Shown piece by piece: positions 1-8,394 of a stretch of DNA of 64,000 nucleotides (positions are counted from its first letter, which is position 1; the number at the start of each line of letters is the position of its first letter). The DNA is from Phyllobacterium bourgognense (GTDB taxonomy: Bacteria > Pseudomonadota > Alphaproteobacteria > Rhizobiales > Rhizobiaceae). The notes under the pieces were generated by a model. The model searched no databases, was not told the DNA's origin, and worked only from the letters and a program-made list of their open reading frames with translations. The stretch lies in contig NZ_QPJM01000002.1 of assembly GCF_003337575.1 (NCBI RefSeq), forward strand, positions 248,001-312,000. The letters run 5' to 3'. The position numbers and the translations under genes are program-made.

Positions 1-789
1 GCCATCGACAACGTCAATGTTGAAATTCCGCAGGGCCAGATGGTTGGCATTATCGGCCGATCGGGCGCAGGCAAGTCGACCTTGCTGCGTATGATCAACC
101 GGCTTATCGATCCTTCCGAGGGCTCAATTCTCTTCGAGGGCACCGATGTCGCCAAGCTGCGCGGGGCACACCTGCGCAATTGGCAGCGCGACTGCGCCAT
201 GATCTTCCAGCAGTTCAATCTTGTGCCGCGCCTCGATGTTCTGACCAATGTCTTGCTTGGCCGTCTCAATCATCGTTCCACCATTAAAAGTCTTCTTGGC
301 ATTTTCTCGCGGGAAGAGCGTGCCATGGCCATTGCTGCCCTTGAGCGTCTCGATATCGCCAAGACTGCTTTACAACGCGCTGGAACGCTTTCCGGTGGTC
401 AGCAACAGCGTGTCGCCATTGCCCGTGCTCTGATGCAAAACCCCAAAGTCATCCTTGCGGACGAGCCAATTGCCTCGCTCGATCCGCGCAATGCTCAGGT
501 TGTGATGGAGTCGCTGCGTGACATCAATGAGAAGGAAGGCCTGACCGTTATCACCAATCTGCATACGCTTGACACCGCGCGGCATTTTTGCAGCCGTATC
601 ATCGGCATGCAAGGCGGCAAGATCGTCTTCGATGGCACACCGGACGACCTGACAGAGCTTGCTGCGCGCCGGATTTATGGCGCTGACGGCATGAAGGATG
701 CATTTTCAGAAGCCATTACTTCCACAAGCATTTCGCGTGGCACGCCAAAGCCCATTCCCGAACTTGAGGCCATTCTCGCCGCGCGCTGA
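1..789 (+). CDS. phnC: Phosphonate ABC transporter ATP-binding protein PhnC (5' end outside window)
   Basis: This is the ATPase of the phosphonate importer and drives uptake through the PhnE permeases downstream. The reading frame is open from base 1, and the codons before the first ATG (base 40) already encode ABC-like sequence, so the gene starts upstream and 262 residues are visible. Walker [10 protein letters not shown] is at visible residues 19-27, followed by the Q-loop MIFQQFN, the signature LSGGQQQR (about base 388), Walker B ILADEP, and the D-loop ASLDPRN, a spelling typical of PhnC. phnD follows after 76 bases, so this is the upstream part of a phn transport operon. C-P lyase core genes are not visible. 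Confidence 0.95.
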   Translation, partial: AIDNVNVEIPQGQMVGIIGRSGAGKSTLLRMINRLIDPSEGSILFEGTDVAKLRGAHLRNWQRDCAMIFQQFNLVPRLDVLTNVLLGRLNHRSTIKSLLGIFSREERAMAIAALERLDIAKTALQRAGTLSGGQQQRVAIARALMQNPKVILADEPIASLDPRNAQVVMESLRDINEKEGLTVITNLHTLDTARHFCSRIIGMQGGKIVFDGTPDDLTELAARRIYGADGMKDAFSEAITSTSISRGTPKPIPELEAILAAR

Positions 790-865
790 AAGAATCGTCT
801 AGCCCACGTCACGGGCAACCATGAACAGATCACAAACTCAAACGGAAGTTTGACAGGAGAGAACG

Positions 866-1780
866 ATGTTGCTCAAAAAAGCTTTACTTGGTGCAATCAC
901 GATTGGCGCAATGCTTGCCGGTTCGATGGCGCGTGCGGAAAATCTCGAAACGTTCCGTATCGGTATTATCGGCGGCGAAAACGAAGCTGATCGCCTACGC
1001 AACTATCAGTGCGTTGTGGATCAGCTTCCGAAAGTTCTCGGGGTGAAGGACGTCAAGCTGTTTCCGGCTACGGATTATGACGGTGTTATCCAGGGGTTGC
1101 TTGGTGGCACGCTAGATTATGCCGAGCTTGGTGCATCGGGTTTTGCTAAAATCTACCTCACCAATCCAAAGGCAGTAGAACCGATTCTGACCACTATTCA
1201 GACCGATGGCGCGACCGGCTATTATTCGATCATGGTTGCCCGCAAGGACAGCGGCATCAAGACGCTTGCGGATATGAAGGGCAAGAAGCTAGGCTTCGCA
1301 GATCCGGACTCGACGTCGGGCTATCTCATTCCAGTGACCTCTCTACCAAAGGACATCAAGACTTCGGTCAAGGATTATTTCAGTGAAACTGGTTTTGGCG
1401 GCGGTCACGAGAATCTCGTCCTCGCTGTTAAGGACGGCAAATTCGATGCCGGGACCACTTTCGGTTCAGGTGTTGGCACATTCGACGAGGGTTACACGTC
1501 CGGCAACCTGCGCAAGATGGTCGACAAGGGCTTGATCGACATGAAGGACTTTGTCGAACTGTGGAAGTCGCCGCTCATTCCGAACGGCCCGATCGTGGTC
1601 CGCACATCGCTCGACAACGACATGAAGGCCAAGTTCAAGGACTACATGATGAACTTGCCAAAAACCGATCCGGCTTGCTTTGCCTCGACGATGGGTGGTG
1701 ATTTCAAGGGCTACACCGAAGTAAACACCGAATTCTATCAGCCTATCATCGACGCCCGCAAAGCGCAGATCGGCGGTTAA
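866..1780 (+). CDS. phnD: Phosphonate ABC transporter, periplasmic substrate-binding protein PhnD
   Basis: This 304-residue protein captures phosphonates or phosphate esters in the periplasm for the PhnC/PhnE importer. A signal peptide with a hydrophobic core ends at about residue 24 (SMARA, then ENLE). The mature part has the PhnD pattern, with an N-terminal FRIGIIGGENEADR strand, ligand-loop sequence TTIQTDGATGYYS and the LADMKGKKLGFADP segment. An AGGAGA ribosome site lies just before the ATG. A hairpin plus T-run follows the stop codon immediately and separates this gene from the permeases, which could raise the dose of binding protein over membrane subunits. Confidence 0.95.
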   Translation: MLLKKALLGAITIGAMLAGSMARAENLETFRIGIIGGENEADRLRNYQCVVDQLPKVLGVKDVKLFPATDYDGVIQGLLGGTLDYAELGASGFAKIYLTNPKAVEPILTTIQTDGATGYYSIMVARKDSGIKTLADMKGKKLGFADPDSTSGYLIPVTSLPKDIKTSVKDYFSETGFGGGHENLVLAVKDGKFDAGTTFGSGVGTFDEGYTSGNLRKMVDKGLIDMKDFVELWKSPLIPNGPIVVRTSLDNDMKAKFKDYMMNLPKTDPACFASTMGGDFKGYTEVNTEFYQPIIDARKAQIGG

Positions 1781-1793
1781 TTCGTAACTCTCC

Positions 1794-1830
1794 ATCACGG
1801 CCAGGTCTTTGGATCTGGCCGTGATTTTTT
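1794..1830 (+). terminator. Hairpin with U-run between phnD and phnE (partial terminator or processing site)
   Basis: A perfect 10-bp stem (TCACGGCCAG at 1795-1804 with CTGGCCGTGA at 1815-1824) has a 10-base loop and is followed by six T. This is a canonical Rho-independent terminator shape, placed inside an operon 15 bases after the phnD stop. Transcription must at least partly pass it to reach the permeases unless another promoter exists. I infer partial termination or mRNA stabilisation. Confidence 0.8.
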
Positions 1831-1851
1831 ATGCTTCGGAAGGATAGTTTG

Positions 1852-2820
1852 ATGAGCCGAGCCATTTCCACCGAACTGTCGCTCGATGGCATTCAGATCG
1901 AACGGCACTGGCAGGAACTTGCCGGGCGCCGACGTGCGTATTCCTGGCTGATTTCGATCTGCCTTCTGGCGACAGTGGCTGGCTCGCTCTGGTTTGCCAA
2001 TGAATCGAATGCCGGCAAATTTTTCGATCGCCTTCCGCATTTCTTTGATTTTGCCGGTGATCTCATTCCGCGCGATGGGTGGGAAGTCTGGCGAGCCCTG
2101 TTCGATCTGCCATCACCTTATTTTGACGGAAGCCTGAAATACGATTATCCGGAAGGCCGGGTTTATCTTTTCGGCGGGTTCTACGTTCCGGAATACTTTT
2201 ACAAGATGCTGGAAACGCTGAATATTGCGATCCTTTCCACGCTCGTTGGTTTTATCTTCGGCTTTCTTCTCTGCTTTCTCGCTGCCAGGAACCTAGTCAA
2301 GAACAGGCTGATCCGCTGGGTAGTGCGTCGCTATATGGAAATCCTGCGCGCGTTCCCGGAAATCGTTATTGCCGGCTTCTTCGCCGCGATCCTGTCGCTC
2401 GGACCGATTCCTGCAATGTTTGCTGTTGGTATTCATACGATCGGTGCGCTTGGAAAGCTGTTCTTCGAAGTGGTCGAGAATGCCGATATGAAAGCGGATG
2501 AGGGGTTGCGCGCAGTCGGGGCAAACTGGTTCGAGCGCGTCGGTTTTGGCATTGTGCCGCAAGTGATGCCGAATTTCATGTCCTATGCGTTGCTGCGCCT
2601 TGAAATCAATGTGCGCGCCTCAACCATCATCGGTGCTGTTGGCGGCGGCGGCATAGGCGAGGAATTGCGCCTGTCGATCGGGCGCGGCCATCAAGCCAAG
2701 ACGCTGGCGATTGTGTTGCTGTTGTTAGCCACGATCATTGCTGTTGATCAGTTCTCTGCCTGGCTCCGCCGTCGTCTCGTCGGCAATCAGGCATTTGCCT
2801 TTGGTGGGAAACTATCATGA
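1852..2820 (+). CDS. phnE: Phosphonate ABC transporter permease PhnE (first copy)
   Basis: This is a 322-residue inner-membrane permease of the phosphonate importer. An N-terminal transmembrane helix (about residues 33-53) is followed by the binding-protein-dependent permease domain, with the EAA-type coupling loop EGLRAVGANWFERVGFGIVPQ and the PhnE signature STIIGAVGGGGIG. I prefer the ATG at 1852 over the in-frame ATG at 1831, because GGAAGG lies 9 bases before 1852 while 1831 directly abuts the U-run of the preceding hairpin. The stop overlaps the next start (ATGA), so the two permeases are translationally coupled and probably form a heterodimer. Confidence 0.93.
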   Translation: MSRAISTELSLDGIQIERHWQELAGRRRAYSWLISICLLATVAGSLWFANESNAGKFFDRLPHFFDFAGDLIPRDGWEVWRALFDLPSPYFDGSLKYDYPEGRVYLFGGFYVPEYFYKMLETLNIAILSTLVGFIFGFLLCFLAARNLVKNRLIRWVVRRYMEILRAFPEIVIAGFFAAILSLGPIPAMFAVGIHTIGALGKLFFEVVENADMKADEGLRAVGANWFERVGFGIVPQVMPNFMSYALLRLEINVRASTIIGAVGGGGIGEELRLSIGRGHQAKTLAIVLLLLATIIAVDQFSAWLRRRLVGNQAFAFGGKLS

Positions 2821-4151
2821 ATGCCATTTCTTCCGCAGCGATTGCAGATTTCGAATCCCGGTATCCAGCCGTCTTCAATCCACCCATCTGGAAGCGTTTC
2901 ATGCCACTGATGATTGGCGGCGGCATAATCTTCTATATGCTCTATTGCTGGTGGTTCTTTTCCATTGGCACTGTGCTTGCGAGCGGCCAATGGCAACGCG
3001 CCGAACTCTATGCACGCGATTGGGTATCCTATGCGATCAGGACGACGATCCGCATGTCGCCGACAGCGATGACCGTGTCCTATCCCCGGTTCTCGGAACT
3101 CGGAGACAATCCGAAGCCGGACTGGATGGTTCAGGCCGGAAACAATGTGACAGTGCTCTTTGGCAGCGGGAAATCGCTCGATATCAATGATCAACGGGTC
3201 ATTGCCACGCGCGGCGACGAGAGTTTGACAGTCCTGATCGAAGCGGATGGCGCAAAGCCTCAGGGAACGATGCCCAAATGGGCGACGCTCAAGGAAGACC
3301 AGGTTACGGTCGACTTCGGTTTTGCGGGTCAGGCGGATATCATTCCCGAGCGCGTCGTGGTGAGCCGCCGCTTTCTCGGATGGGCGAATTTCGTCTTCGA
3401 TACGAGTTCACCCTTCTGGAACAGATCTTTCGGCGAGGTCGCATCGCTGATCATTAGTGGCGAGCGTATCAAACCGGAGATGTCCAACGCGGCTTTGGCC
3501 TTCAACAACATTTGGTACAATTCGTCCTGGCAGCACGGCGATGTCTGGACGAAGCTGATGCAGACCATCGTCATGGCTTTTATCGGCACATTACTGGCGT
3601 CTCTGGTTGCGTTTCCATTGGCCTTCATCGCTGCCCGCAACATCATGCCAAATTTCTTTGCCAATCAGGTAACCAAGCGCTTCTTCGATTTTCTGCGATC
3701 GGTCGATATGCTGATCTGGGCGCTGTTTTTCACTAGAGCATTCGGTCCTGGGCCGCTTGCCGGTATTTCGGCGATTTTCTTCACCGACACGGGTACGCTT
3801 GGGAAGGTCTATTCGGAAACCTTGGAAAACATCGATGACAAGCAGCGCGAGGGCGTCAAATCCGTCGGGGCTTCGCCGATGAATGTCCAACGCTATGGTG
3901 TCGTGCCTCAGGTACTGCCGGTTTTTGCCAGCCAGGCACTATACTTCTGGGAGTCTAACACACGATCGGCGACTATCATCGGCGCGGTGGGGGCTGGCGG
4001 CATCGGTCTCAAGCTCTGGGAAGCGATGCGGACGAACACCAATTGGCACAATGTGGCCTATATGGTGGTGCTCATACTGGCCGTGATCTTCATTTTCGAC
4101 AGCATATCCAATGCACTTCGCTCACGCTTGATGGGAAAGCAACAGCATTGA
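2817..4151 (+). CDS. phnE: Phosphonate ABC transporter permease PhnE (second copy, long N-terminus)
   Basis: This is the second PhnE-type permease, 444 residues, coupled to the first by a 4-base overlap. After a first transmembrane helix (about residues 28-50) there is a roughly 180-residue segment that looks soluble and probably periplasmic, followed by the permease domain with the coupling loop EGVKSVGASPMNVQRYGVVPQ and the motif SATIIGAVGAGGIG. Its length is well above the roughly 270-330 residues of a simple PhnE. Paired PhnE genes with one extended member are usual in rhizobial phn operons. The role of the inserted region is unknown. Confidence 0.92.
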   Translation: MNAISSAAIADFESRYPAVFNPPIWKRFMPLMIGGGIIFYMLYCWWFFSIGTVLASGQWQRAELYARDWVSYAIRTTIRMSPTAMTVSYPRFSELGDNPKPDWMVQAGNNVTVLFGSGKSLDINDQRVIATRGDESLTVLIEADGAKPQGTMPKWATLKEDQVTVDFGFAGQADIIPERVVVSRRFLGWANFVFDTSSPFWNRSFGEVASLIISGERIKPEMSNAALAFNNIWYNSSWQHGDVWTKLMQTIVMAFIGTLLASLVAFPLAFIAARNIMPNFFANQVTKRFFDFLRSVDMLIWALFFTRAFGPGPLAGISAIFFTDTGTLGKVYSETLENIDDKQREGVKSVGASPMNVQRYGVVPQVLPVFASQALYFWESNTRSATIIGAVGAGGIGLKLWEAMRTNTNWHNVAYMVVLILAVIFIFDSISNALRSRLMGKQQH

Positions 4152-4218
4152 GATACGATAGGGTTCAAAGGCTTGTCATAATCGGAGTGTAACGCGAAAG
4201 TGTTCCGGAGGAATCAAT

Positions 4219-4926
4219 ATGCGCTATGCGATCTATTTCACGCCGCCATCGAGTGACCCGCTTCTGAAAGTCGCGGCGAACTGGCTTGGCCGAAATGCCT
4301 TTACTGGTCAACCTGTACGGCCGCCGCAGATCCGCGATATGGCGCACGAGGATTTCACGCTCTTGACGTCATCTGCACGTCGCTATGGCTTCCATGGTAC
4401 TTTAAAAGCTCCGTTCCATCTTGCCGACGGCTTTGAGGAAAAAGAGCTTTTGTCGGCTCTTATGCATTTTGCCTCATCCATGGATCCAGTTGAGATTCCG
4501 AAATTACAGATCGCCAGCCTTGACGGATTTTTTGCACTGGTTCCGGAAGAGCCGGTGGCGCGTCTCAACCAGCTGGCTAATGACGTTGTTGTCGGGCTTG
4601 ACCGCTTCCGCGCTCCCCCAACTGACGAGGAAATCAAACGACGCAATCCAGACAGAATGACAGTGTCGCAGCGGCGAAATCTCGAACAATGGGGTTATCC
4701 CTATGTTTTTGAGGATTTTCGCTTCCACATGACACTTACCGATACGGTGCCGGAGCGCGACCGCCCTAGAATCGAACGGATTTTGAGCCGATTCCTTGAA
4801 CCGGTTCTGGAAGAGCCTGTTGAGATAAATAATCTGGCGCTTTTTACCGAAGCCGAACCCGGTTTCCCTTTTGAAATACACTCACTGCATCCGCTTGCAG
4901 GAACCAACAGAAGAAAGTCTGCCTAG
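4219..4926 (+). CDS. DUF1045 phosphonate-operon protein, 2H phosphoesterase-like
   Basis: This 235-residue soluble protein belongs to the DUF1045 family that accompanies C-P lyase operons. Two HxT motifs are visible, HGT at residues 59-61 (FHGTLKAPF) and HMT at 170-172 (FHMTLTD), which is the hallmark spacing and context of the 2H phosphoesterase superfamily. Such enzymes open cyclic phosphodiesters. The gene sits between phnE and phnM, and phnP, which normally opens the cyclic ribose phosphate made by C-P lyase, is not visible in the window. I infer a possible PhnP-like or repair role. A strong GGAGGA ribosome site precedes the ATG by 6 bases. Confidence 0.85.
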   Translation: MRYAIYFTPPSSDPLLKVAANWLGRNAFTGQPVRPPQIRDMAHEDFTLLTSSARRYGFHGTLKAPFHLADGFEEKELLSALMHFASSMDPVEIPKLQIASLDGFFALVPEEPVARLNQLANDVVVGLDRFRAPPTDEEIKRRNPDRMTVSQRRNLEQWGYPYVFEDFRFHMTLTDTVPERDRPRIERILSRFLEPVLEEPVEINNLALFTEAEPGFPFEIHSLHPLAGTNRRKSA

Positions 4927-4969
4927 AGCCTTTTCTGACCATATTGACCTATTCTGACGGAGGCATGTT

Positions 4970-5197
4970 GTGACAAGATCAAGCGAAGACACGAAGACCC
5001 GCACTTTGCGTGCGGGCGAGTGGCTCAGCGCCGATATTGGTGCAACAGGCCCCGTCCCTTCGGGTTTCCGGCTGACGGACACCCGCTTTGTCAGCCGGCT
5101 TCGTCCGATGGACCACATCGGCCTCGCCACCTTCCGCGCGGATTGCATCGTCAGCCGCGAAACAGAATACGGCCAATATGGCCAGAAAGAGCTCTAA
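4970..5197 (+). CDS. Small protein of unknown function coupled to phnM
   Basis: A 75-residue reading frame with a GTG start, placed by a GGAGG site (4959-4963) six bases upstream. Its TAA stop shares one base with the phnM start (TAATG), so translation is probably coupled. Codons prefer G or C in third position, like the neighbours. The sequence is hydrophilic, with no signal peptide or transmembrane helix, and has a SADIGATGPVPSGFRL core and a single Cys near residue 58. I do not recognise the family. The alternative is that it is an untranslated spacer, but ribosome site, coupling and codon use argue for a real gene. Confidence 0.65.
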   Translation: MTRSSEDTKTRTLRAGEWLSADIGATGPVPSGFRLTDTRFVSRLRPMDHIGLATFRADCIVSRETEYGQYGQKEL

Positions 5198-6336
5198 TGT
5201 CTGCCGAATTGATCTTGAGCAACGCGAAAATCGTCCTTGAGGATGACGTCATCTCCGGAACGGTTGTGATCAGAGATGGCAAGATTACCGATATTTCGGA
5301 AGGTTCGGTTTCTGGCGGTGAGGATTTCGAAGGCGATTATCTCATTCCCGGACTGATCGAACTACACACGGATCATCTCGAAGGGCACTATATGCCGCGT
5401 CCGCGGGTGCGCTGGAATCCGATTGCTGCAGTCCTTGCCCATGACGCGCAGATCGCTACGTCGGGTATTACCACCGTCTTCGACGCCCTGCGCGTTGGGC
5501 TGGACGAGGATGCGGACATGTCCGCGGATGAAAGCCGCAAGCTTGCCGACGCGATTGAAAATAGTGTGGAGCAGGGCCGGTTGCGAGCCGACCATTATAT
5601 CCATTTGCGCTGTGAGGTATCGGCAGCTGATTGCCTTGACGGTTTCGCCCATTTTGACAACGACAGCCGCGTCCGGCTGGCCTCTTTGATGGATCATGCA
5701 CCTGGTCAGCGGCAGTTCGTCAGTCTGGAAACCTACGCCTATTATTACCAGCGTAAGCTGAAGCTCTCGGACAAGGAATTCAATGCATTTTGCGAGAAAC
5801 GTATGGCAGAATCTGCAAAGAATTCCGGGCCGCAGCGCAAGGCTATTGCCGAGCTATGCCGCGAGCGTGGGATTGTCCTTGCCAGCCATGATGATGCGAC
5901 ACGCGCGCATGTGGATGAAGCGGTCGAGCAAGGCATTCATGTGGCGGAGTTTCCAACGACGCTCGAAGCTGCCGCTGCATCAAAACAGGCTGGCCTTTCC
6001 GTGCTGATGGGAGCGCCGAATGTTGTACGCGGCGGTTCGCATTCGGGAAATGTGTCTGCACGCGAACTCGCCGAACATGGTCATCTTGATATTCTATCGT
6101 CCGACTACATTCCGTTCAGTCTGATCCAATCGACCTTTTTCCTAGGAGAAACTGTTGACGGAATCACGCTTCCGGATGCGGTGCGTCTGGTAACGAAAAA
6201 CCCGGCAAAGGCTGTGGGGTTCGAAGATCGCGGTGTTATCGAACTGGGTAAGCGCGCCGATCTCGTGCGGGTTCGTGTCGATGAGCATATCCCAGTAGTG
6301 CGCACAGTTTGGCGGGAAGGCCGCCGGGTCGTATGA
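5197..6336 (+). CDS. phnM: PhnM, alpha-D-ribose 1-methylphosphonate 5-triphosphate diphosphatase
   Basis: This 379-residue amidohydrolase-superfamily enzyme removes pyrophosphate from the ribose-triphosphate phosphonate intermediate before C-P bond cleavage. Metal-binding motifs are visible: LIPGLIELHTDHLEGH near residue 55, LRCEVSA, ASHDDAT near 230 and SSDYIPFSL near 300. The frame is open further upstream, but the ATG at 5197 (MSAELILSNAKIV) gives the family length and overlaps the preceding stop by one base. The end overlaps phnN by 4 bases. Confidence 0.95.
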   Translation: MSAELILSNAKIVLEDDVISGTVVIRDGKITDISEGSVSGGEDFEGDYLIPGLIELHTDHLEGHYMPRPRVRWNPIAAVLAHDAQIATSGITTVFDALRVGLDEDADMSADESRKLADAIENSVEQGRLRADHYIHLRCEVSAADCLDGFAHFDNDSRVRLASLMDHAPGQRQFVSLETYAYYYQRKLKLSDKEFNAFCEKRMAESAKNSGPQRKAIAELCRERGIVLASHDDATRAHVDEAVEQGIHVAEFPTTLEAAAASKQAGLSVLMGAPNVVRGGSHSGNVSARELAEHGHLDILSSDYIPFSLIQSTFFLGETVDGITLPDAVRLVTKNPAKAVGFEDRGVIELGKRADLVRVRVDEHIPVVRTVWREGRRVV

Positions 6337-6959
6337 TGGCGGCAATGATAGAGCGCGCGCTCAACCCGGCATCTGCACCGCTGCGCAATGGTGCCTTCGT
6401 TGCCGTTGTCGGGCCGAGCGGGGCAGGGAAAGACACAATCATCGATTTCGCTCGCGCTGAGCTTGGCGAACAACCAGGCTATCATTTTGTTCGCCGCGTG
6501 GTGACCCGTCCGTCATCGGTAGATACGGAAGATCATGACACTCTGAGCGAAAAACAATTCCTGACAGCGAAGCGGGCAGGAGAATTCTCTCATTTCTGGG
6601 AAGCCCATGGCCTGCACTACGGCTTGCCGAAATCTATTGACGACGAGATCGAGCGCGGGGCAGTAGCGATCGCCAATGTCTCTCGCGGTGTGTTGCCCGC
6701 TCTACGTGCAGCTTACGCCAACTTTATCGTGGTCCACATCACCGCATCGCATGAGGTTCTGGCGAAGCGGTTGGCTTCACGCGGACGCGAAGACGCTGCG
6801 GAAATCCAGCGCCGTCTGATGCGGGCTGCTCCCAATCCATGCGATCCCGCGGATGCAACTATAATAGACAATTCCGGAGCGGTTTCGGTCGCTGGCAACG
6901 CGTTCGTTGCAGTTCTAAAAAAAACCGCAGCGTTTGCTGCTGTCTCGGAACAGATTTAA
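6333..6959 (+). CDS. phnN: PhnN, ribose 1,5-bisphosphate phosphokinase
   Basis: This 208-residue kinase converts ribose 1,5-bisphosphate to PRPP, returning the sugar part of phosphonate breakdown to metabolism. The P-loop VVGPSGAGKDT is at about residues 22-32 in a guanylate-kinase-like fold. The start is the ATG at 6333, whose ATGA overlaps the phnM stop. It is the last gene of the operon and is followed by a strong symmetric terminator shared with the convergent porin gene. Confidence 0.93.
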   Translation: MMAAMIERALNPASAPLRNGAFVAVVGPSGAGKDTIIDFARAELGEQPGYHFVRRVVTRPSSVDTEDHDTLSEKQFLTAKRAGEFSHFWEAHGLHYGLPKSIDDEIERGAVAIANVSRGVLPALRAAYANFIVVHITASHEVLAKRLASRGREDAAEIQRRLMRAAPNPCDPADATIIDNSGAVSVAGNAFVAVLKKTAAFAAVSEQI

Positions 6960-6973
6960 CCTAGTTTTGGGAC

Positions 6974-7000
6974 AAATCCGGAGGCGTCGCCTCCGGATTT
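6974..7000. terminator. Bidirectional terminator between phnN and porin
   Basis: A perfect 12-bp stem (AAATCCGGAGGC at 6974-6985, GCCTCCGGATTT at 6989-7000) has a 3-base loop. A/T-rich stem ends give a short U-run on either strand, so it can terminate both convergent transcripts. Confidence 0.85.
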
Positions 7001-7015
7001 CCAGCTAAACAATTT

Positions 7016-8110
7016 TTAGAAATCGCGCTGGAAGCGGACGATGCCGCCGAACGCATCGTCGCTGCCGCCTTCAGCGAGCGCTTCATCCTTACGGGCACCG
7101 TCAAACTTGGTATAGTTGAGCTCAGGCGTGATCGTGAAACCTGGAACAAGTTCGTAAGCCACGTTGAGGGCGAGAGCATATGTGCCTTCAGACTCATAGG
7201 CTGCCTGACCGTTGATTGTTGCCTTGTCGGAAACCTTGGCGGCGAAACCGCCCCAAGCTGCCCAGTCGCCTTCCCACAGGCCGTACCAGTTCTTGTTGGT
7301 ATTGGTCACGAATGAATCCGGGTCATAATCGGATTGATAAGCGCCCATTACCCAGGCTGAGATCGTATCGGTGAATTTAACATCCAAACGCGCCTTGACG
7401 CCAATGGCCTCTTGCACCGAGTCGTAGCCAACAATACCGGAGATCGTTCCCCAGCCCTGTTCGAATTTCGCGCCTGCTAGAACGTGGGGCATGTAGTCGT
7501 CGATAGTGTAGTCGTAGTCCCCTTCTACCGAGCCCTGTTCGGCGGCGATGATAGCGGAGAAACCATTGCCTGCCTTGTAGGTATAGCTGATCTCGTTACT
7601 GGAGAAACTATCGCTGCCATACTGGATCACGTCGTCATTGACGATATCACCGGCATAGCCGACCCATGAACCGAAGATTGCGTCGTTGACACCGATCTGG
7701 AAACCGCCGAGCTCAATGTAGGCCTGATGAAGGGTAGCGCCATCGTCCTCGCCATCGGTATACTGGAAGCGGCCGTCAATGTAGGAGCGCAATGTGCCGA
7801 GTTCCGTTTCGGAGCGCGCGTCAAATCGAAGCTCAGCACGAGTGCTCTTGCTCCAGGTGTCGTGCTCGCCGCCCACACTCCCACCGGTATAGACATCGTC
7901 ACCAGCGGCTGCATCGTAACGCAAATAACCGCCGATCTTGAGGCAGGTTTCAGTTCCTGGGATGTAGAAGAAGCCAGCGCCATAGGCGTCACATACCCTC
8001 ACGTATTCAACAGGCTCGGGTTCGGCCACGACCACCGCATCTGCAGCGCGGGCGCTCGATGCCGCTATGAGGGCAGCAGCCGAGCCGAGGAGGAAGCTTT
8101 TGATGTTCAT
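7016..8110 (-). CDS. Outer membrane porin, Brucella Omp2 type
   Basis: A 364-residue general-diffusion porin that forms a beta-barrel for small hydrophilic solutes in the outer membrane. The signal peptide ends at SARA (about residue 22). The mature start [20 protein letters not shown] and the segment [18 protein letters not shown] are characteristic of alphaproteobacterial porins (porin_2 family), and the last residue is Phe, as expected for barrel insertion. I choose the ATG at 8110, with GGAG seven bases upstream, over an in-frame TTG six bases earlier. It stands alone between a shared terminator and a divergent spacer toward dusA. Confidence 0.93.
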   Translation of the reverse strand: MNIKSFLLGSAAALIAASSARAADAVVVAEPEPVEYVRVCDAYGAGFFYIPGTETCLKIGGYLRYDAAAGDDVYTGGSVGGEHDTWSKSTRAELRFDARSETELGTLRSYIDGRFQYTDGEDDGATLHQAYIELGGFQIGVNDAIFGSWVGYAGDIVNDDVIQYGSDSFSSNEISYTYKAGNGFSAIIAAEQGSVEGDYDYTIDDYMPHVLAGAKFEQGWGTISGIVGYDSVQEAIGVKARLDVKFTDTISAWVMGAYQSDYDPDSFVTNTNKNWYGLWEGDWAAWGGFAAKVSDKATINGQAAYESEGTYALALNVAYELVPGFTITPELNYTKFDGARKDEALAEGGSDDAFGGIVRFQRDF

Positions 8111-8159
8111 TTCCAATCTCCGGTTAAAAAGATAGTCACAAGCTCATGTCCCCAATGGA

Positions 8160-8188
8160 TGCATATTCCTGTTCGTTGACGCGCGCAA
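8160..8188 (-). promoter_or_regulatory. Possible sigma-70 type promoter of the porin gene
   Basis: On the minus strand, TTGCGC (8183-8188) and TATGCA (8160-8165) are separated by 17 bases, about 50 bases before the porin ATG. The match is moderate and found by eye only. The rest of the 284-base spacer to dusA (8111-8394) shows no gene. Confidence 0.35.
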
Positions 8189-8394
8189 AACCTAAGCCTG
8201 ATCGAACTACGGGTTCGGAAATCGTTGTTGCGATTTTACAACGAGATCCGGAAACAGCATGGTATTCACCGAGTGATCAACATAGCTGGCGGATTGGACA
8301 ATCGTTGCTTTGCGTTTTATGAGGGCGACCAGATGTTGGTAAGCGGCGGGGTGCTACACTACATACGCCCCGCAGACAAACGGACGTTTCCAGA

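Noticed and set aside
4170-4195. Pho-box-like half-sites TTGTCAT and GTGTAAC before the DUF1045 gene
   Set aside because: The half-sites are seven rather than four bases apart, giving the wrong 14-base period for PhoB, and the gene is probably within the upstream phn transcript.
5020-5196. Upstream extension of phnM by 59 codons
   Set aside because: The extension overlaps the small coupled gene in another frame, has no family similarity, and the ATG at 5197 gives normal PhnM length.
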